Of a stretch of 64,000 nucleotides of DNA, positions 52,883 through 62,254 are shown piece after piece. Position numbers and translations under genes: made by a program. The DNA lies in assembly GCA_050874385.1 (NCBI GenBank), contig JBNMKO010000001.1, positions 78,263 to 142,262 of the forward strand, written 5' to 3'. Below the pieces are notes generated by a model. The model was given only the letters and a program-made list of their open reading frames with translations. It was not told the origin of the DNA and did not search any database. Origin of the DNA: CAG-882 sp050874385. GTDB lineage: Bacteria; Bacillota; Clostridia; Lachnospirales; Lachnospiraceae. Within the stretch, counting starts at the first letter, position 1. Each line of letters opens with the position of its first letter.

Positions 52883-55282
52883 ATGACACAGAATGAACTC
52901 AATGAGCTTCTTAGCGATATGTCGCTTGAGGAGAAAATAGGACAGCTTGTGCAGGTTCCGGGAAATTGCTACGAGGAGAACGCGGTAATCACGGGCGGAA
53001 TGAACAATGGCTGGCGCGAGGAGGTTTGCCGGCTGGCGGGAAGTACCCTTGGATTGTGGGGAGCAGAAAAACTTAAAAAAACTCAGGACGAATACATGAA
53101 AAAGCATCCACATAAAATACCGCTTATGTTTATGCTTGATGTAATTCATGGTCACAAGACTGTGTTTCCATGTCCGCTTGGACAGGGCGCGACATTTTCA
53201 CCTGAGACATCACAGCAGTGTGCTAAGGCAGCTGCAAAGGAGGCGAGCGCGAGTGGTGTTCATGTGACTTTTGCACCTATGGCGGATTTGGTGAGGGATG
53301 CAAGATGGGGACGAGTCATGGAGTCGACAGGTGAAGACCCATATCTTAACAGCAAAATGGCAGCCGCTATGGTAAAGGGTTTTCAGGGCGAAAATGTCGG
53401 TGACAAGGGAAGAATTGCGTCCTGTATAAAGCATGTGGCAGCCTATGGCGGCGCGGTGGCAGGGCTTGACTACCAGAATGTGGAGCTTTCCGAGCACACA
53501 CTCAGGGAGTTTTATCTTCCAGCATACAAAGCAGCCGTGGATGCGGGCTGTGAGATGGCTATGACTTCATTTAACCTGTTAAACGGTGTCCCGTCGTCGG
53601 GAAATAAGTGGCTTATGAGAGATGTTCTTCGCGGTGAATGGGGCTTTGAAGGTGTGCTTATTTCGGACTGGGCTGCTGTGCAGGAGATGGTTGCCCACGG
53701 GTACTGTGAGGACAATAAGGATGCGGCTGTCAAGGCTATGGAGACGGGTGTGGATATCGAGATGTGCACACCAGCCTATGCCGACCATCTTGCAGAGCTT
53801 ATAAAGGAGGGAAAGATATCCGAAAAGCTTGTCGATGAGGCTGTTATGAGGGTTTTAAAACTTAAAAATAAGCTTGGATTATTTGAAAATCCTTATAAGG
53901 ATGCCGATGAACTTCGTGAGCGCGAGGTGCAGTTGTGCGAGGAACACAGGCTTCTTGCAAGACAGGCAGTGAGGGAGTCCATTGTTCTTTTAAAGAATGA
54001 TGTGGTTGATGTTGTTGATAGAACAGGTAAGTGTGAAGATAAAAATTTAAAACTGCCTAGTGATGGAAGTACGGCAACCAATGCTTATGGTATGCATGTG
54101 GGTAAAAATGAAAAAAATGAGAGTGACATCAGAGCGATACTTCCGCTTGACGGGGCGCATGTCAAAAAGCTTGCGTTTATAGGACCTTACGTTGAGGGGC
54201 AGGACATGAGAAGTTCGTGGTCGGTTTCGGGTGACGAGAAGGACAATGTGACAATAAAGATGGCGGCGCAGGAGATATTTTCCGGCAAGTCAATATCTGC
54301 GAAAGTATCTTCCGATAATAAAAATTCATTGGAAGAGGATAAAACTGTTGAACTCAGATTTGCAGAGGGTTGTACACTTCTTGACAACCACACTATTGTA
54401 AATCTTGGTCAGTATGATGAGGAAAACTGGGAGCAGATAAACGAAAAGCTGTTAGATGAGGCACAGGAATGTGCAAAGTGGGCGGACACGGTTGTGCTTG
54501 CACTCGGCGAGCACCGTTTCCAGAGCGGTGAGGCGACGAGCAGAACGGAGATTACACTTCCGCACATTCAGTTGGAGCTTTTAAGACGTGTTGCTGCGGT
54601 CAACAAAAATGTGGTCACAGTTCTGTTTAACGGAAGACCGCTCGATTTGAGGGAAGTTTCAAAGTATTCAAAAGCTATCGTCGAGGCGTGGATGCCGGGA
54701 ACAGAGGGCGGTCACGGTATTATGGATGTGCTGACAGGCGCATACAATCCGTCCGGCAAGCTTCCGATGAGTTTTCCGTACAATGTCGGTCAGCTTCCGA
54801 TAAGCTACAATCACTACAGTTCAGGTCGTCCTAAGCCGGAAGGCAGCAGAGGAGATTATAATTGCAGATATCTTGACGCGCCGAGCGAACCGCTCTATCC
54901 TTTTGGCTATGGGCTCAGTTATACAGCTTTTGACATAAGCGATGTAAGTCTAAGCTCCGACAGGATGAGCGTTGACGATAGGATAACAGCCTCAGTAAAT
55001 GTGAAGAACACCGGAAATGTCAAGGGAACACAGACTATACAGCTCTACATAAGGGACATTGCGGCGAGCAAGGTTCGTCCGGTAAAGGAGTTGAAGGGCT
55101 TTGAGAAGGTGGAGCTTCTTCCGGGTGAGGAAAAGAAAGTGGAATTTGATATTGGTGAAGAAATGCTTAAATTTTTCCGCGCGGATGGAACATTTGGAAG
55201 CGAAGCGGGGAAATTCAAGGTTTGGATTTCGGACAGCAGTATGACAAAAGGCGAGGCGGCGGAGTTTATTCTTGGGTTATAA
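52883..55282 (+). CDS. Glycoside hydrolase family 3 (beta-glucosidase type)
   Basis: A 799-residue cytoplasmic enzyme with no signal peptide. The N-terminal barrel has M-L-D-V-I-H-G-H-K-T-V-F-P, C-I-K-H-V-A-A-Y-G and the nucleophile Asp262 in L-I-S-D-W-A-A-V. The second alpha/beta domain (about 370-620) carries L-A-L-G-E and G-E-A-T-S-R-T, and a fibronectin-III-like domain closes the protein (V-K-N-T-G-N-V-K-G, V-R-P-V-K-E-L-K-G-F). This is the BglX-like layout, acting on beta-linked gluco- or xylo-oligosaccharides. It probably works with GH127 on plant oligosaccharides. A low-complexity loop lies at about 375-410. Confidence 0.93.
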   Translation: MTQNELNELLSDMSLEEKIGQLVQVPGNCYEENAVITGGMNNGWREEVCRLAGSTLGLWGAEKLKKTQDEYMKKHPHKIPLMFMLDVIHGHKTVFPCPLGQGATFSPETSQQCAKAAAKEASASGVHVTFAPMADLVRDARWGRVMESTGEDPYLNSKMAAAMVKGFQGENVGDKGRIASCIKHVAAYGGAVAGLDYQNVELSEHTLREFYLPAYKAAVDAGCEMAMTSFNLLNGVPSSGNKWLMRDVLRGEWGFEGVLISDWAAVQEMVAHGYCEDNKDAAVKAMETGVDIEMCTPAYADHLAELIKEGKISEKLVDEAVMRVLKLKNKLGLFENPYKDADELREREVQLCEEHRLLARQAVRESIVLLKNDVVDVVDRTGKCEDKNLKLPSDGSTATNAYGMHVGKNEKNESDIRAILPLDGAHVKKLAFIGPYVEGQDMRSSWSVSGDEKDNVTIKMAAQEIFSGKSISAKVSSDNKNSLEEDKTVELRFAEGCTLLDNHTIVNLGQYDEENWEQINEKLLDEAQECAKWADTVVLALGEHRFQSGEATSRTEITLPHIQLELLRRVAAVNKNVVTVLFNGRPLDLREVSKYSKAIVEAWMPGTEGGHGIMDVLTGAYNPSGKLPMSFPYNVGQLPISYNHYSSGRPKPEGSRGDYNCRYLDAPSEPLYPFGYGLSYTAFDISDVSLSSDRMSVDDRITASVNVKNTGNVKGTQTIQLYIRDIAASKVRPVKELKGFEKVELLPGEEKKVEFDIGEEMLKFFRADGTFGSEAGKFKVWISDSSMTKGEAAEFILGL

Positions 55283-55416
55283 TATTATGCTGGATTAATT
55301 ATTGCTCATTGGCAATACTTGAAAAAATCCCACATTCTTTTGAGTTGATTTATACATTAATAATGCTACGAAATAGAAAAATTTTTTAAATAGATATATC
55401 ATTTTACAAAATAAAT

Positions 55417-55477
55417 GAAGTCCTCATTCATGTTTTAATTGTGCAGAGCGATAAGCATGGGTGTGGACTTCTTTTTT
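55417..55477 (+). terminator. Terminator-like hairpin related to the dispersed hairpin repeat
   Basis: GAAGTCCTCATTCATG and CATGGGTGTGGACTTC form an imperfect stem followed by TTTTTTT, fit to end the GH3 transcript. Its second arm with GATAAGCATGGGTGTGGACTT resembles AATAAGCAATGGGTGGGGACTT of the 25.9 and 48.7 kb repeats. The other parts of 55283-55640 hold only AT-rich DNA and the upstream region of the sigma factor gene. Confidence 0.7.
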
Positions 55478-55640
55478 TATTATGATATGAGTTTGATTAA
55501 TTAAATTTTATAGCATGATTGTGGAAAATATACTGTAAGATTATGTCATATAAAAATTTTTCAGAAAAATTTTTATTTTTGTGACATTTCCATATCCTAA
55601 AAAGTATTATAGGTGAAAGCTTTCGAAAAAGGAGATAGTC

Positions 55641-56132
55641 GTGGACAGAGAAGAATACTTGAAGATAGCAGACCAATACATTGATATGGTGTACAGGATT
55701 GCTTTCAATGGCTGTAAAAATACATACGATGCGGATGATGTTGTGCAGAACACATTTATGAAGCTGTTGAAATATAAAAAAGGGTTCGAGAGTGCAGAAC
55801 ACATCCGCAACTGGCTTATAAAGGTTGCGGTAAATGAGAGCAGAAGTATATGGTCATCGAGCTGGAAAAAAAGAAATGTTGCTTTGGATGACAGTTTTGA
55901 GGGGGCATATAACGAGCCCGTCTTTGCGCAGGAAGGGCAGGAAGTGTTGTATGAGACACTTATGGAGCTTCCGCCAAAGTACAGGCAGCCATTGTACCTA
56001 TATTATTATGAGGAGCTCTCGATAAAGGAGATTTCCTCGGTGTTAAAAATATCGGAGACTGCTGTCTCTACAAGGCTTCAAAGGGCACGGCAGAAAATTA
56101 AAGAAAAATTAGGAGGGCGGCAAAATGGATGA
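55641..56132 (+). CDS. ECF-type RNA polymerase sigma factor
   Basis: A 163-residue sigma-70 factor of ECF type. Region 2 is at about 8-75 (Y-I-D-M-V-Y-R-I-A, then D-A-D-D-V-V-Q-N-T-F), and region 4 at about 105-158 (L-P-P-K-Y-R-Q-P-L, then S-I-K-E-I-S-S-V-L-K-I-S-E-T-A-V-S-T-R-L). Start is GTG with AAGGAG seven bases before it. It overlaps the next gene by eight bases, the usual arrangement with a cognate anti-sigma factor. Confidence 0.93.
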   Translation: MDREEYLKIADQYIDMVYRIAFNGCKNTYDADDVVQNTFMKLLKYKKGFESAEHIRNWLIKVAVNESRSIWSSSWKKRNVALDDSFEGAYNEPVFAQEGQEVLYETLMELPPKYRQPLYLYYYEELSIKEISSVLKISETAVSTRLQRARQKIKEKLGGRQNG

Positions 56133-56997
56133 TAAAATCAGAGATAAAAATGTATCACATGAATGTAAAAACATGGCTAAATTTGACGCATTGGATGAGT
56201 ATATTGATACTGTCGGGAATTTACATGCACCACAACAGTTGAGAGACAAAGTTGTGAATATGGCATACAAAAAGAGGGTAGTTTCCACCAGATTAAAGGG
56301 CTGGGCTGTTGCGGCTGCAACGGTGGTTGTGCTGTGTCTGTGTTTTCACAGTCAGATTATGGCGTTTGCGGAGAGTATTTCATATAAAATTACTTATATA
56401 ATTGGAAAAAATAATAGAAAAGAATTTTCCGGCGATATGGGATATGTACCTGTAAATACGCCTAAAGGGGAGGATTTTGGGCGCAAGTACAGTACAATAG
56501 AGGAACTTGAAGAATTGATGGGAGTGACATTTTTAAAGAGCGATTATGCCTATGTCACATCGCTTCCACATATTGGATTGGAAAGAAAGTATTATGAGGG
56601 CTACAATCCAGTCACATACTATAGCATATATGATGACAGTTATTACATGAATAATATGGAGCTTGAGGAGGCAAGTGAAAGTGGTGGCATATGGCATTCG
56701 CTCGCGGATGACGCATATAAAATCACCTATGAAGCCACAATAACCAATGATGCCAATGCCAAGGAGGAAGCAGCAAATATTACTTATGAATATAAATATG
56801 GAGTGTATGTCGAGGAGTACGAGACGAAATCGGGATATGACGCATATATATTTATGTTCAACAATGAGTACAATGCGGTAATTTTCGACCATAATATAAA
56901 GTACTTGTTTAGGGCGGACGGACTTGGAACTATAGGAAAACCCGGAACGATAGAAAAACTTGATGTTTTTAAGGAGTTTCTTGATACATTGAAATAA
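56125..56997 (+). CDS. Probable membrane anti-sigma factor, DUF4367-like C-terminus
   Basis: A 290-residue single-pass protein: cytoplasmic N-terminal region (about 1-55, helical, sigma-binding by inference), membrane helix at about 56-78 (W-A-V-A-A-A-T-V-V-V-L-C-L), and an extracytoplasmic domain at about 95-290 that resembles DUF4367 (T-I-E-E-L-E-E-L-M-G, then Y-V-T-S-L-P-H and a beta-rich body). No Cys/His zinc motif is present, so it is not a ZAS-type anti-sigma factor. The coupled start and topology support the assignment. The signal is unknown. Confidence 0.8.
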   Translation: MDDKIRDKNVSHECKNMAKFDALDEYIDTVGNLHAPQQLRDKVVNMAYKKRVVSTRLKGWAVAAATVVVLCLCFHSQIMAFAESISYKITYIIGKNNRKEFSGDMGYVPVNTPKGEDFGRKYSTIEELEELMGVTFLKSDYAYVTSLPHIGLERKYYEGYNPVTYYSIYDDSYYMNNMELEEASESGGIWHSLADDAYKITYEATITNDANAKEEAANITYEYKYGVYVEEYETKSGYDAYIFMFNNEYNAVIFDHNIKYLFRADGLGTIGKPGTIEKLDVFKEFLDTLK

Positions 56998-57133
56998 GAA
57001 TTATAAGTGGGGAATATTGTTTTAATTTATACAATTTAAGTAAGTAGGAAAATATTATTTTTACTCATTATATTAGTATAAATGAGTGTAAAATGAATTG
57101 CTTGTAATTAAATAAAATAGGTTTTACTAGGCG

Positions 57134-57212
57134 AAAAGAAAAATAATATGCTCTCTTTTACATAGACAAGATAATGAAAACTTGTCATCTGAAAGTGGGC
57201 ATATTATTTTGG
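57134..57212. repeat. Nested hairpin
   Basis: Outer arms AATAATATGCTC and GGGCATATTATT enclose an inner hairpin GACAAG ... CTTGTC. It lies between the anti-sigma gene and the convergent esterase gene, so a bidirectional terminator is the simplest reading. Another short hairpin (ACTCATT ... AATGAGT) is at about 57062-57087. Confidence 0.6.
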
Positions 57213-57289
57213 TTACAAAAATATAATTTTATTTTTTAATTTTATACTTTATGGAAGCAGCTCATTTAATAAATTTACATAGTTATTTT

Positions 57290-58183
57290 TTACTTATGTT
57301 TCTCAAAAAACTTGTGCATAGCGGCAAGTGTGTTCGCACTCTCCTCAAGGTCAGGTCGAAATACGCTGAATGCGTGTGTCAGGCGTTTATCGTGCGGGAA
57401 GCACAAAAGCTCATGCGGCATATTGTTTTTGAGGAGAGCTTTCTCAAAATCAAGTGTATATTTTTTCAGATTGTCATTGCGGCTTGTGACGAGAAAACAT
57501 GGTGGAAGTGAAGTCACAATGTCGGGATTTTCAGGATTTACATAAGGTGCAAAGTGCCCTTTCTTGTAGTTTTTTCCATACAAATACGCAGGAAGAAACA
57601 TTCCTATCTTGTCAAAGCGGTTGGTGTAGAACATTCCGCTTATAAGCCCGAGCGCGCGAAATGATAGCTTGTGAGGCTTTACATGTGCGGCTTTGGCGAG
57701 TGCGTGGCATTTTGACATGGCAGCAGTGTAGGTGAGAAGATATGCGCCGCCGCTGTCAGCCACACCATAGATGTGTTTTGCATCGCCGTTGTACTTGTCA
57801 AGATGTGCCTGTATGTAACGGAAGGAATTGCACACGTCGGAAAACTGGTCGTACACCATGCAGTCGGGCACTAGGCGGTATTCTATGCTGAACACCAGAT
57901 ATCCCAGCTTGCACAGCCTTGCGCAGAAAAAACGGTTAAATTCCTTGTTGCCTATCAAAAGTCCCCCACCGTGGATATTTATCACGACGGGAAGCATAAC
58001 TTCACCGCTTCCCTCCGGGCGGTAAATGTCCATAAGATGTGCTTTGTCGCCGTCGTTCATATATGGTATATCGGTCTGTATCTCCACGCCGTCCGGCATA
58101 ACCTGCGTCTTGTCGCGCTCGGCGGCGGTAATCTCAAAATCGGAACGCTGTTTATAAAATTGTTTTCTCATCAAGTCCTGCAT
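57290..58183 (-). CDS. Alpha/beta hydrolase, HSL-type esterase/lipase
   Basis: About 297 residues. The oxyanion motif is I-N-I-H-G-G-G-L-L-I-G, the nucleophile elbow G-V-A-D-S-G-G-A-Y (Ser in a variant of GDSAGG), and the C-terminal catalytic region F-L-V-T-S-R-N-D-N-L and L-T-H-A-F. The family hydrolyses short-chain esters, including acetyl or feruloyl groups on plant glycans. The ATG at 58183 with AAAGGA eight bases upstream is preferred; an ATG at 58201 covers that site. An inverted copy of the AT-rich element lies upstream. Confidence 0.85.
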   Translation of the reverse strand: MQDLMRKQFYKQRSDFEITAAERDKTQVMPDGVEIQTDIPYMNDGDKAHLMDIYRPEGSGEVMLPVVINIHGGGLLIGNKEFNRFFCARLCKLGYLVFSIEYRLVPDCMVYDQFSDVCNSFRYIQAHLDKYNGDAKHIYGVADSGGAYLLTYTAAMSKCHALAKAAHVKPHKLSFRALGLISGMFYTNRFDKIGMFLPAYLYGKNYKKGHFAPYVNPENPDIVTSLPPCFLVTSRNDNLKKYTLDFEKALLKNNMPHELLCFPHDKRLTHAFSVFRPDLEESANTLAAMHKFFEKHK

Positions 58184-58235
58184 ATATTCAAGTCCTTTCA
58201 TTCCAATGGAAAGTAGTTAAGTGCTTTTTGCGCTG

Positions 58236-58341
58236 TGAATAAATTTGTTCAATATACAAAAATACTTTTCTTTAAATCTATTTTAAATTCAAGCAAATAA
58301 AATATATTTTTGTTAAATTTTTCATAGAGGCTTATTTATAG
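58236..58341 (-). repeat. Dispersed AT-rich element, copy 4 (inverted, degenerate)
   Basis: On the minus strand it starts CTATAAATAAGCC and contains GAATTTAAAATAGATTTAAAG and GAACAAATTTATTC; the right terminal repeat is lost. It lies about 50 bases upstream of the minus-strand esterase gene and in its orientation, as the other copies do for their genes. Confidence 0.6.
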
Positions 58342-58461
58342 CATAGTAAAAAAGTCATGTCGTTTTCATGGATTGTAGCACAACTTAGCACAGGATTTCA
58401 ACAGTTTAATTGAGTGATGTAAATTTCTTTTCTGTTTATTAGTTTTGCAACGTCTATAATT

Positions 58462-59859
58462 TTACAGCCATGACAGTATTCCTGTCGATTGCAGAAACAG
58501 TATGAACATTAAAACGGGTGCAACGTAGCGTATCATAACGCGGTAGAGCTTCTTTCTGCGGAACTTTTCGCCGTTTCTCTCCATCTCGTCAATCACATAG
58601 TCAGGTGTCATAATCCAGCCAATCAGGATGGTTGAAAGCAGTGCGATAAAAGGCATCATAACACTGTTGCTGATATAATCCATAATATCGAGAAGCTGTC
58701 CGGTTGAGCCATTAGGCAGTTTTACCTCCACATAGAAGACGCTGTAGCCGAGAGTTATCACGGCGGAGGCGGCAAGGTATATTGCCGACAAAATTAAAAC
58801 GGTCTTTTTGCGGCTTGTGTGAAAAATTTCCATACAGTTTGCAGTGATTGACTCAAGCACCGATATGCACGATGACAGGGTGGCAAAAATAGCGGTCACA
58901 AAGAACAAAATTCCGACAAATGTTCCTGCTTTTCCCATGGCGGCAAATACTTTTGGGAGAGATATGAACATAAGGCTTGGACCCGCGCCCATTCCCTCTG
59001 TTCCCGAAAATACAAACACTGCCGGAATAATCATTGCTCCGGCTAAAAACGCGACACCAGTATCAAAAATCTCAATCTGATTTACAGCTTTATTTAAGTT
59101 TACTTCCGGTTTCACATACGAGCCGTAAGTAATCATAATTCCCATGGACACGCTGAGAGAGAAGAAAAGCTGGCTCATTGCATCCAACAAAATTTGTAAA
59201 AACCGCTGTAGTGTCAGTCCTTTAAAATTCGGTGTCAGATAGTATAAAAATCCCTCCAATCCCGTGTGTGTCTGCCCGGAAGCGTCCGTGTGCTCAAGCG
59301 TTAACGAATATATGGATATGACAACGACGAGTACGAGAAGCACCGGCATCATCCATTTGGACACCTTTTCAATGCCGTTTTCGACACCGTTGTACACAAT
59401 AAATGCGGTAACGCCCATGAAAATAAGTGCAAAAATAACCGGAGCTGTGGATGACGTTATAAATGATGTGAAGTAGTCGTCAGAGGCGGCGGCTTTTGCC
59501 TGCCCGGTTATATACACGACGGCGTACTTTGTAATCCACCCGCCTATCACGGCATAGTATGTCATAATCAGAACCGGGACAAGAAATGTCAGTATTCCTA
59601 AAAATTTCCACTTAGGGCGCATTTCACTGTAAGCGCCAATCGCGCTCTTTTTGGTGCGGCGGCCTATGGCAATATCCGATGTCAGCAGTGTAAAGCCAAA
59701 TGTCAGCACGAGAATAAAATAGATGATTAAAAACAGACCGCCTCCGTCTTTTGCCGCGAGATACGGAAATCTCCATAAATTTCCGACTCCGACGGCACTT
59801 CCGGCAGCGGCAAGGACAAAGCCGAGCTGTCCCGAAAAATGATTTGATTTCTTTTCCAT
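58462..59859 (-). CDS. Neurotransmitter:sodium symporter (SNF) family transporter
   Basis: A 465-residue protein with about 11-12 membrane helices. The first helix carries the sodium/substrate site G-S-A-V-G-V-G-N-L-W-R-F-P-Y, the hallmark of LeuT/MhsT-like transporters; F-S-L-S-V-S-M-G and S-C-I-S-V-L-E-S-I-T fit helices 6 and 8. The prokaryotic members import amino acids (Leu, Trp, Tyr) with sodium. GGAG precedes the ATG. It is transcribed divergently from the esterase at 59993 through a shared promoter region. Confidence 0.93.
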   Translation of the reverse strand: MEKKSNHFSGQLGFVLAAAGSAVGVGNLWRFPYLAAKDGGGLFLIIYFILVLTFGFTLLTSDIAIGRRTKKSAIGAYSEMRPKWKFLGILTFLVPVLIMTYYAVIGGWITKYAVVYITGQAKAAASDDYFTSFITSSTAPVIFALIFMGVTAFIVYNGVENGIEKVSKWMMPVLLVLVVVISIYSLTLEHTDASGQTHTGLEGFLYYLTPNFKGLTLQRFLQILLDAMSQLFFSLSVSMGIMITYGSYVKPEVNLNKAVNQIEIFDTGVAFLAGAMIIPAVFVFSGTEGMGAGPSLMFISLPKVFAAMGKAGTFVGILFFVTAIFATLSSCISVLESITANCMEIFHTSRKKTVLILSAIYLAASAVITLGYSVFYVEVKLPNGSTGQLLDIMDYISNSVMMPFIALLSTILIGWIMTPDYVIDEMERNGEKFRRKKLYRVMIRYVAPVLMFILFLQSTGILSWL

Positions 59860-59905
59860 CGCAAAAATCTCCTAAAAAAAGTTTGTACCAACAAGATAGC
59901 ACATG

Positions 59906-59957
59906 ATAGAATGTAAGTAAACCAAATGTTTACAATTAAAAAGGTGAATATTATAAA
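59906..59957. promoter_or_regulatory. Divergent promoters with shared palindromic operator
   Basis: Plus strand: TTTACA (59929-59934), 17 bases, TATAAA (59952-59957) for the esterase. Minus strand: TTTACT (59921-59916), 17 bases, TATCTT for the symporter. The palindrome GTAAAC-CAAAT-GTTTAC (59917-59933) covers both -35 boxes, so one repressor could control both genes. Confidence 0.6.
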
Positions 59958-59992
59958 AATAGATAATGTTATGGAGAAGGGAAGCGTTTTAT

Positions 59993-60835
59993 ATGTATAA
60001 ATTATTTCCAGATAAAGAAGTGAACTGCGCCCGCATAAGAGTGCCGCGAAAGGATGGAAAATTTGTCCCGGCGTTGGTCGTGTCGCCAAAAACTCCACAT
60101 AAAAATGCACCGGGAATATTGTGGGTTCACGGTGGAGGATATATGTCGGGAATGAAAGAGATGGTTTTTAGTTCGAGGGCGATTGATTTGGTAAAAAAAT
60201 ACGGTGCTGTGGTTGTCTCGCCGGGGTACAGGCTGTCATTTTTTGCGCCATATCCGGCGGCGGTTGACGATTGCTATGATGCTCTTTTGTATCTCAAAAA
60301 ACATTCTAAGAAATTAAAAATAAACAGGAATCAGATAATGGTCGGCGGCGAAAGTGCAGGAGGCAGTCTGTGTGCCGCGCTTTGCATGTTGGCGCGTGAC
60401 AGAGGCGAGGTCAATATCGCTTACCAGATGCCTTTGTACCCTATGCTAGATAATTTTGACACGAAATCATCAGCTCACAATCATGGAAAAGTATGGAACA
60501 CGCGAAAAAATCATCTTGCGTGGAAACTATATTTGAGAAAAAATGTGAAGAAAAAGGTTTCACCTTATGCCGCCCCGGCAAGACAGAAAAATTACAGCGG
60601 TCTGCCGCCGGCATACACCTTTGTGGGCGATGGCGAGCCGTTCTACTGTGAGACCTGTACATACATCGAAAATTTGCAAAAGGCTGGTGTTGAGGCACAT
60701 CTGGATGTCTATAAATCCGACATGCACGCATTTGACATGATGAAGCCGGAAAATCCTTTGAGCAAAATTGCGGCGCAAAAATTCAATGAGCGTTTTGAGT
60801 ATGCTATGGAACATTACTTTGCGGTAAATAAGTGA
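59993..60835 (+). CDS. Alpha/beta hydrolase, HSL-type esterase
   Basis: About 280 residues. L-W-V-H-G-G-G-Y is the oxyanion motif, V-G-G-E-S-A-G-G-S the nucleophile elbow, and F-V-G-D-G-E-P-F and M-H-A-F-D the Asp and His of the triad. It is a canonical hormone-sensitive-lipase-type carboxylesterase. The ATG at 59993 is preferred (GAAGGGAAG upstream) over 59966. It is divergent from the symporter and separate in sequence from the esterase at 57290. Confidence 0.88.
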   Translation: MYKLFPDKEVNCARIRVPRKDGKFVPALVVSPKTPHKNAPGILWVHGGGYMSGMKEMVFSSRAIDLVKKYGAVVVSPGYRLSFFAPYPAAVDDCYDALLYLKKHSKKLKINRNQIMVGGESAGGSLCAALCMLARDRGEVNIAYQMPLYPMLDNFDTKSSAHNHGKVWNTRKNHLAWKLYLRKNVKKKVSPYAAPARQKNYSGLPPAYTFVGDGEPFYCETCTYIENLQKAGVEAHLDVYKSDMHAFDMMKPENPLSKIAAQKFNERFEYAMEHYFAVNK

Positions 60836-61050
60836 GATTTTTTGAGGTCAAATTATTTTGTGAGAAGATATAGGTTTGTCTATATTTTATAGTTAGTGAA
60901 GTGCCATGATTGAAGTTCTTGAGGCAATAAATTTTAGTAGATTGTAGGCAAGTACATAGTTTATTTGGTTATATAATAGACAATTTTATATGCAAATGGT
61001 TGATAAAGAGAATAGAGGTTTTGACTTTATATATTAGGAGCGGAATAAAT

Positions 61051-61716
61051 ATGTTGTACGCTGATTTTGTCAATAAATTAAATCAATATATTGAAATATA
61101 TAATAAGGGCTTGAAAAAACAGGCAAATGCCATGATGAAGGAAACGGTGTGTCAGTTAAAGAGCATGGCAGATAGCGATGTGGATAATATTATTTATAAT
61201 TTTCTTTTTGAATATTGTGACAGCGATGTCTGGGATGTTTTAAAGGAGCGTGGAAATGGGGACATTCCGTATGATTTGAAGGAATTTATAAGGATATGGC
61301 TCACACCGCGATGCGAGGAAAAGAAAATGCCGGAATTGAGATGGTATTATCAAATGTATCACAATGACCGCATAGGATATAAGTTTGCCGACAAATATCT
61401 TGCCGACGCGTATTCAAGCGATAAATGTGACCAAAAGACAGTTGATATGAAGTTTAATTCATATCTGGATATATTGGGCTGGGGAGCTCATCATTTTCCG
61501 GATGGATGTATTATTGAAAATTCAGATAGGGATAACTGTATTAAAAATTGTGAAAAAATTATGCGGGAAAATACAGTCAGTGAACATCTTTTAAATGAAT
61601 TACAATATTATAAGATACTATATGCCTGTTATGAAAAATACGAAAAAGACGGAAGAATAAGGGATTTTGATACATATTTAAAGGAAGGAAATTTAAATCA
61701 ATGGATATTTCCTTGA
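61051..61716 (+). CDS. Hypothetical protein (221 aa) at the head of an immunity-gene cluster
   Basis: The ATG at 61051 has TAGGAGCGG upstream and is preferred to 61000. The protein is soluble, helical and rich in Tyr, Asp, Lys and Cys, with no signal. I recognise no family. It stands before Imm1 by 27 bases and may be another immunity protein of helical type; this is inferred only from position, size and AT-richness. Confidence 0.6.
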   Translation: MLYADFVNKLNQYIEIYNKGLKKQANAMMKETVCQLKSMADSDVDNIIYNFLFEYCDSDVWDVLKERGNGDIPYDLKEFIRIWLTPRCEEKKMPELRWYYQMYHNDRIGYKFADKYLADAYSSDKCDQKTVDMKFNSYLDILGWGAHHFPDGCIIENSDRDNCIKNCEKIMRENTVSEHLLNELQYYKILYACYEKYEKDGRIRDFDTYLKEGNLNQWIFP

Positions 61717-61743
61717 TAAAAAATTGCATTATGGAGAGATGAT

Positions 61744-62145
61744 ATGTATGTAAAAAGAGTGTTTTATGATGATTTTAGGGATTTGTCCAATGTTGAGAAA
61801 AGTATTGAGTTTCCAACATGGGAGGATATTGAAAAGGTAATTAACCTGCTAGATGGAGAATATGTTACGCAAATTACTATGGATAATGGAAATGAAGATG
61901 ACTACTTGTGTATTGGTGGAGGGAATGACGGGTTGTGTAATGTATTTATTTCTAAAAATGATAATGAGATTATTTATACATTAATGAACTCAGATGCAAA
62001 TGATTCATTAGTCCATAAGTTAGTTGTGGGTGGGCAAGAAGGAGATTTTGAAGACAAGTTATGTGTGTCAATTGAGATGGCAAAGTGTGTAGCAAAAATG
62101 TATTATGAGTTGGGTCAAATGGATGCTTCTTTTATATGGGAGTAA
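61744..62145 (+). CDS. Imm1-family immunity protein
   Basis: A 133-residue protein following the Imm1 pattern: W-E-D-I-E-K-V-I-N-L-L-D-G early, Y-L-C-I-G-G-G-N in the middle, L-V-V-G-G-Q-E-G and finally A-K-C-V-A-K-M-Y-Y-E-L-G-Q-M-D-A-S-F-I-W. Imm1 proteins neutralise polymorphic toxins delivered by contact-dependent or type VII systems. GGAGAG precedes the ATG. A toxin stub follows. Confidence 0.78.
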   Translation: MYVKRVFYDDFRDLSNVEKSIEFPTWEDIEKVINLLDGEYVTQITMDNGNEDDYLCIGGGNDGLCNVFISKNDNEIIYTLMNSDANDSLVHKLVVGGQEGDFEDKLCVSIEMAKCVAKMYYELGQMDASFIWE

Positions 62146-62254
62146 TTTTTAACCAGACATATACAATGATTAAATCATATACAATGTAAAGATATCTGAA
62201 ATCGAACTGAATAGTAATTAGAGCCAGCTGTGACTTTACATCATTTTGTATCTA

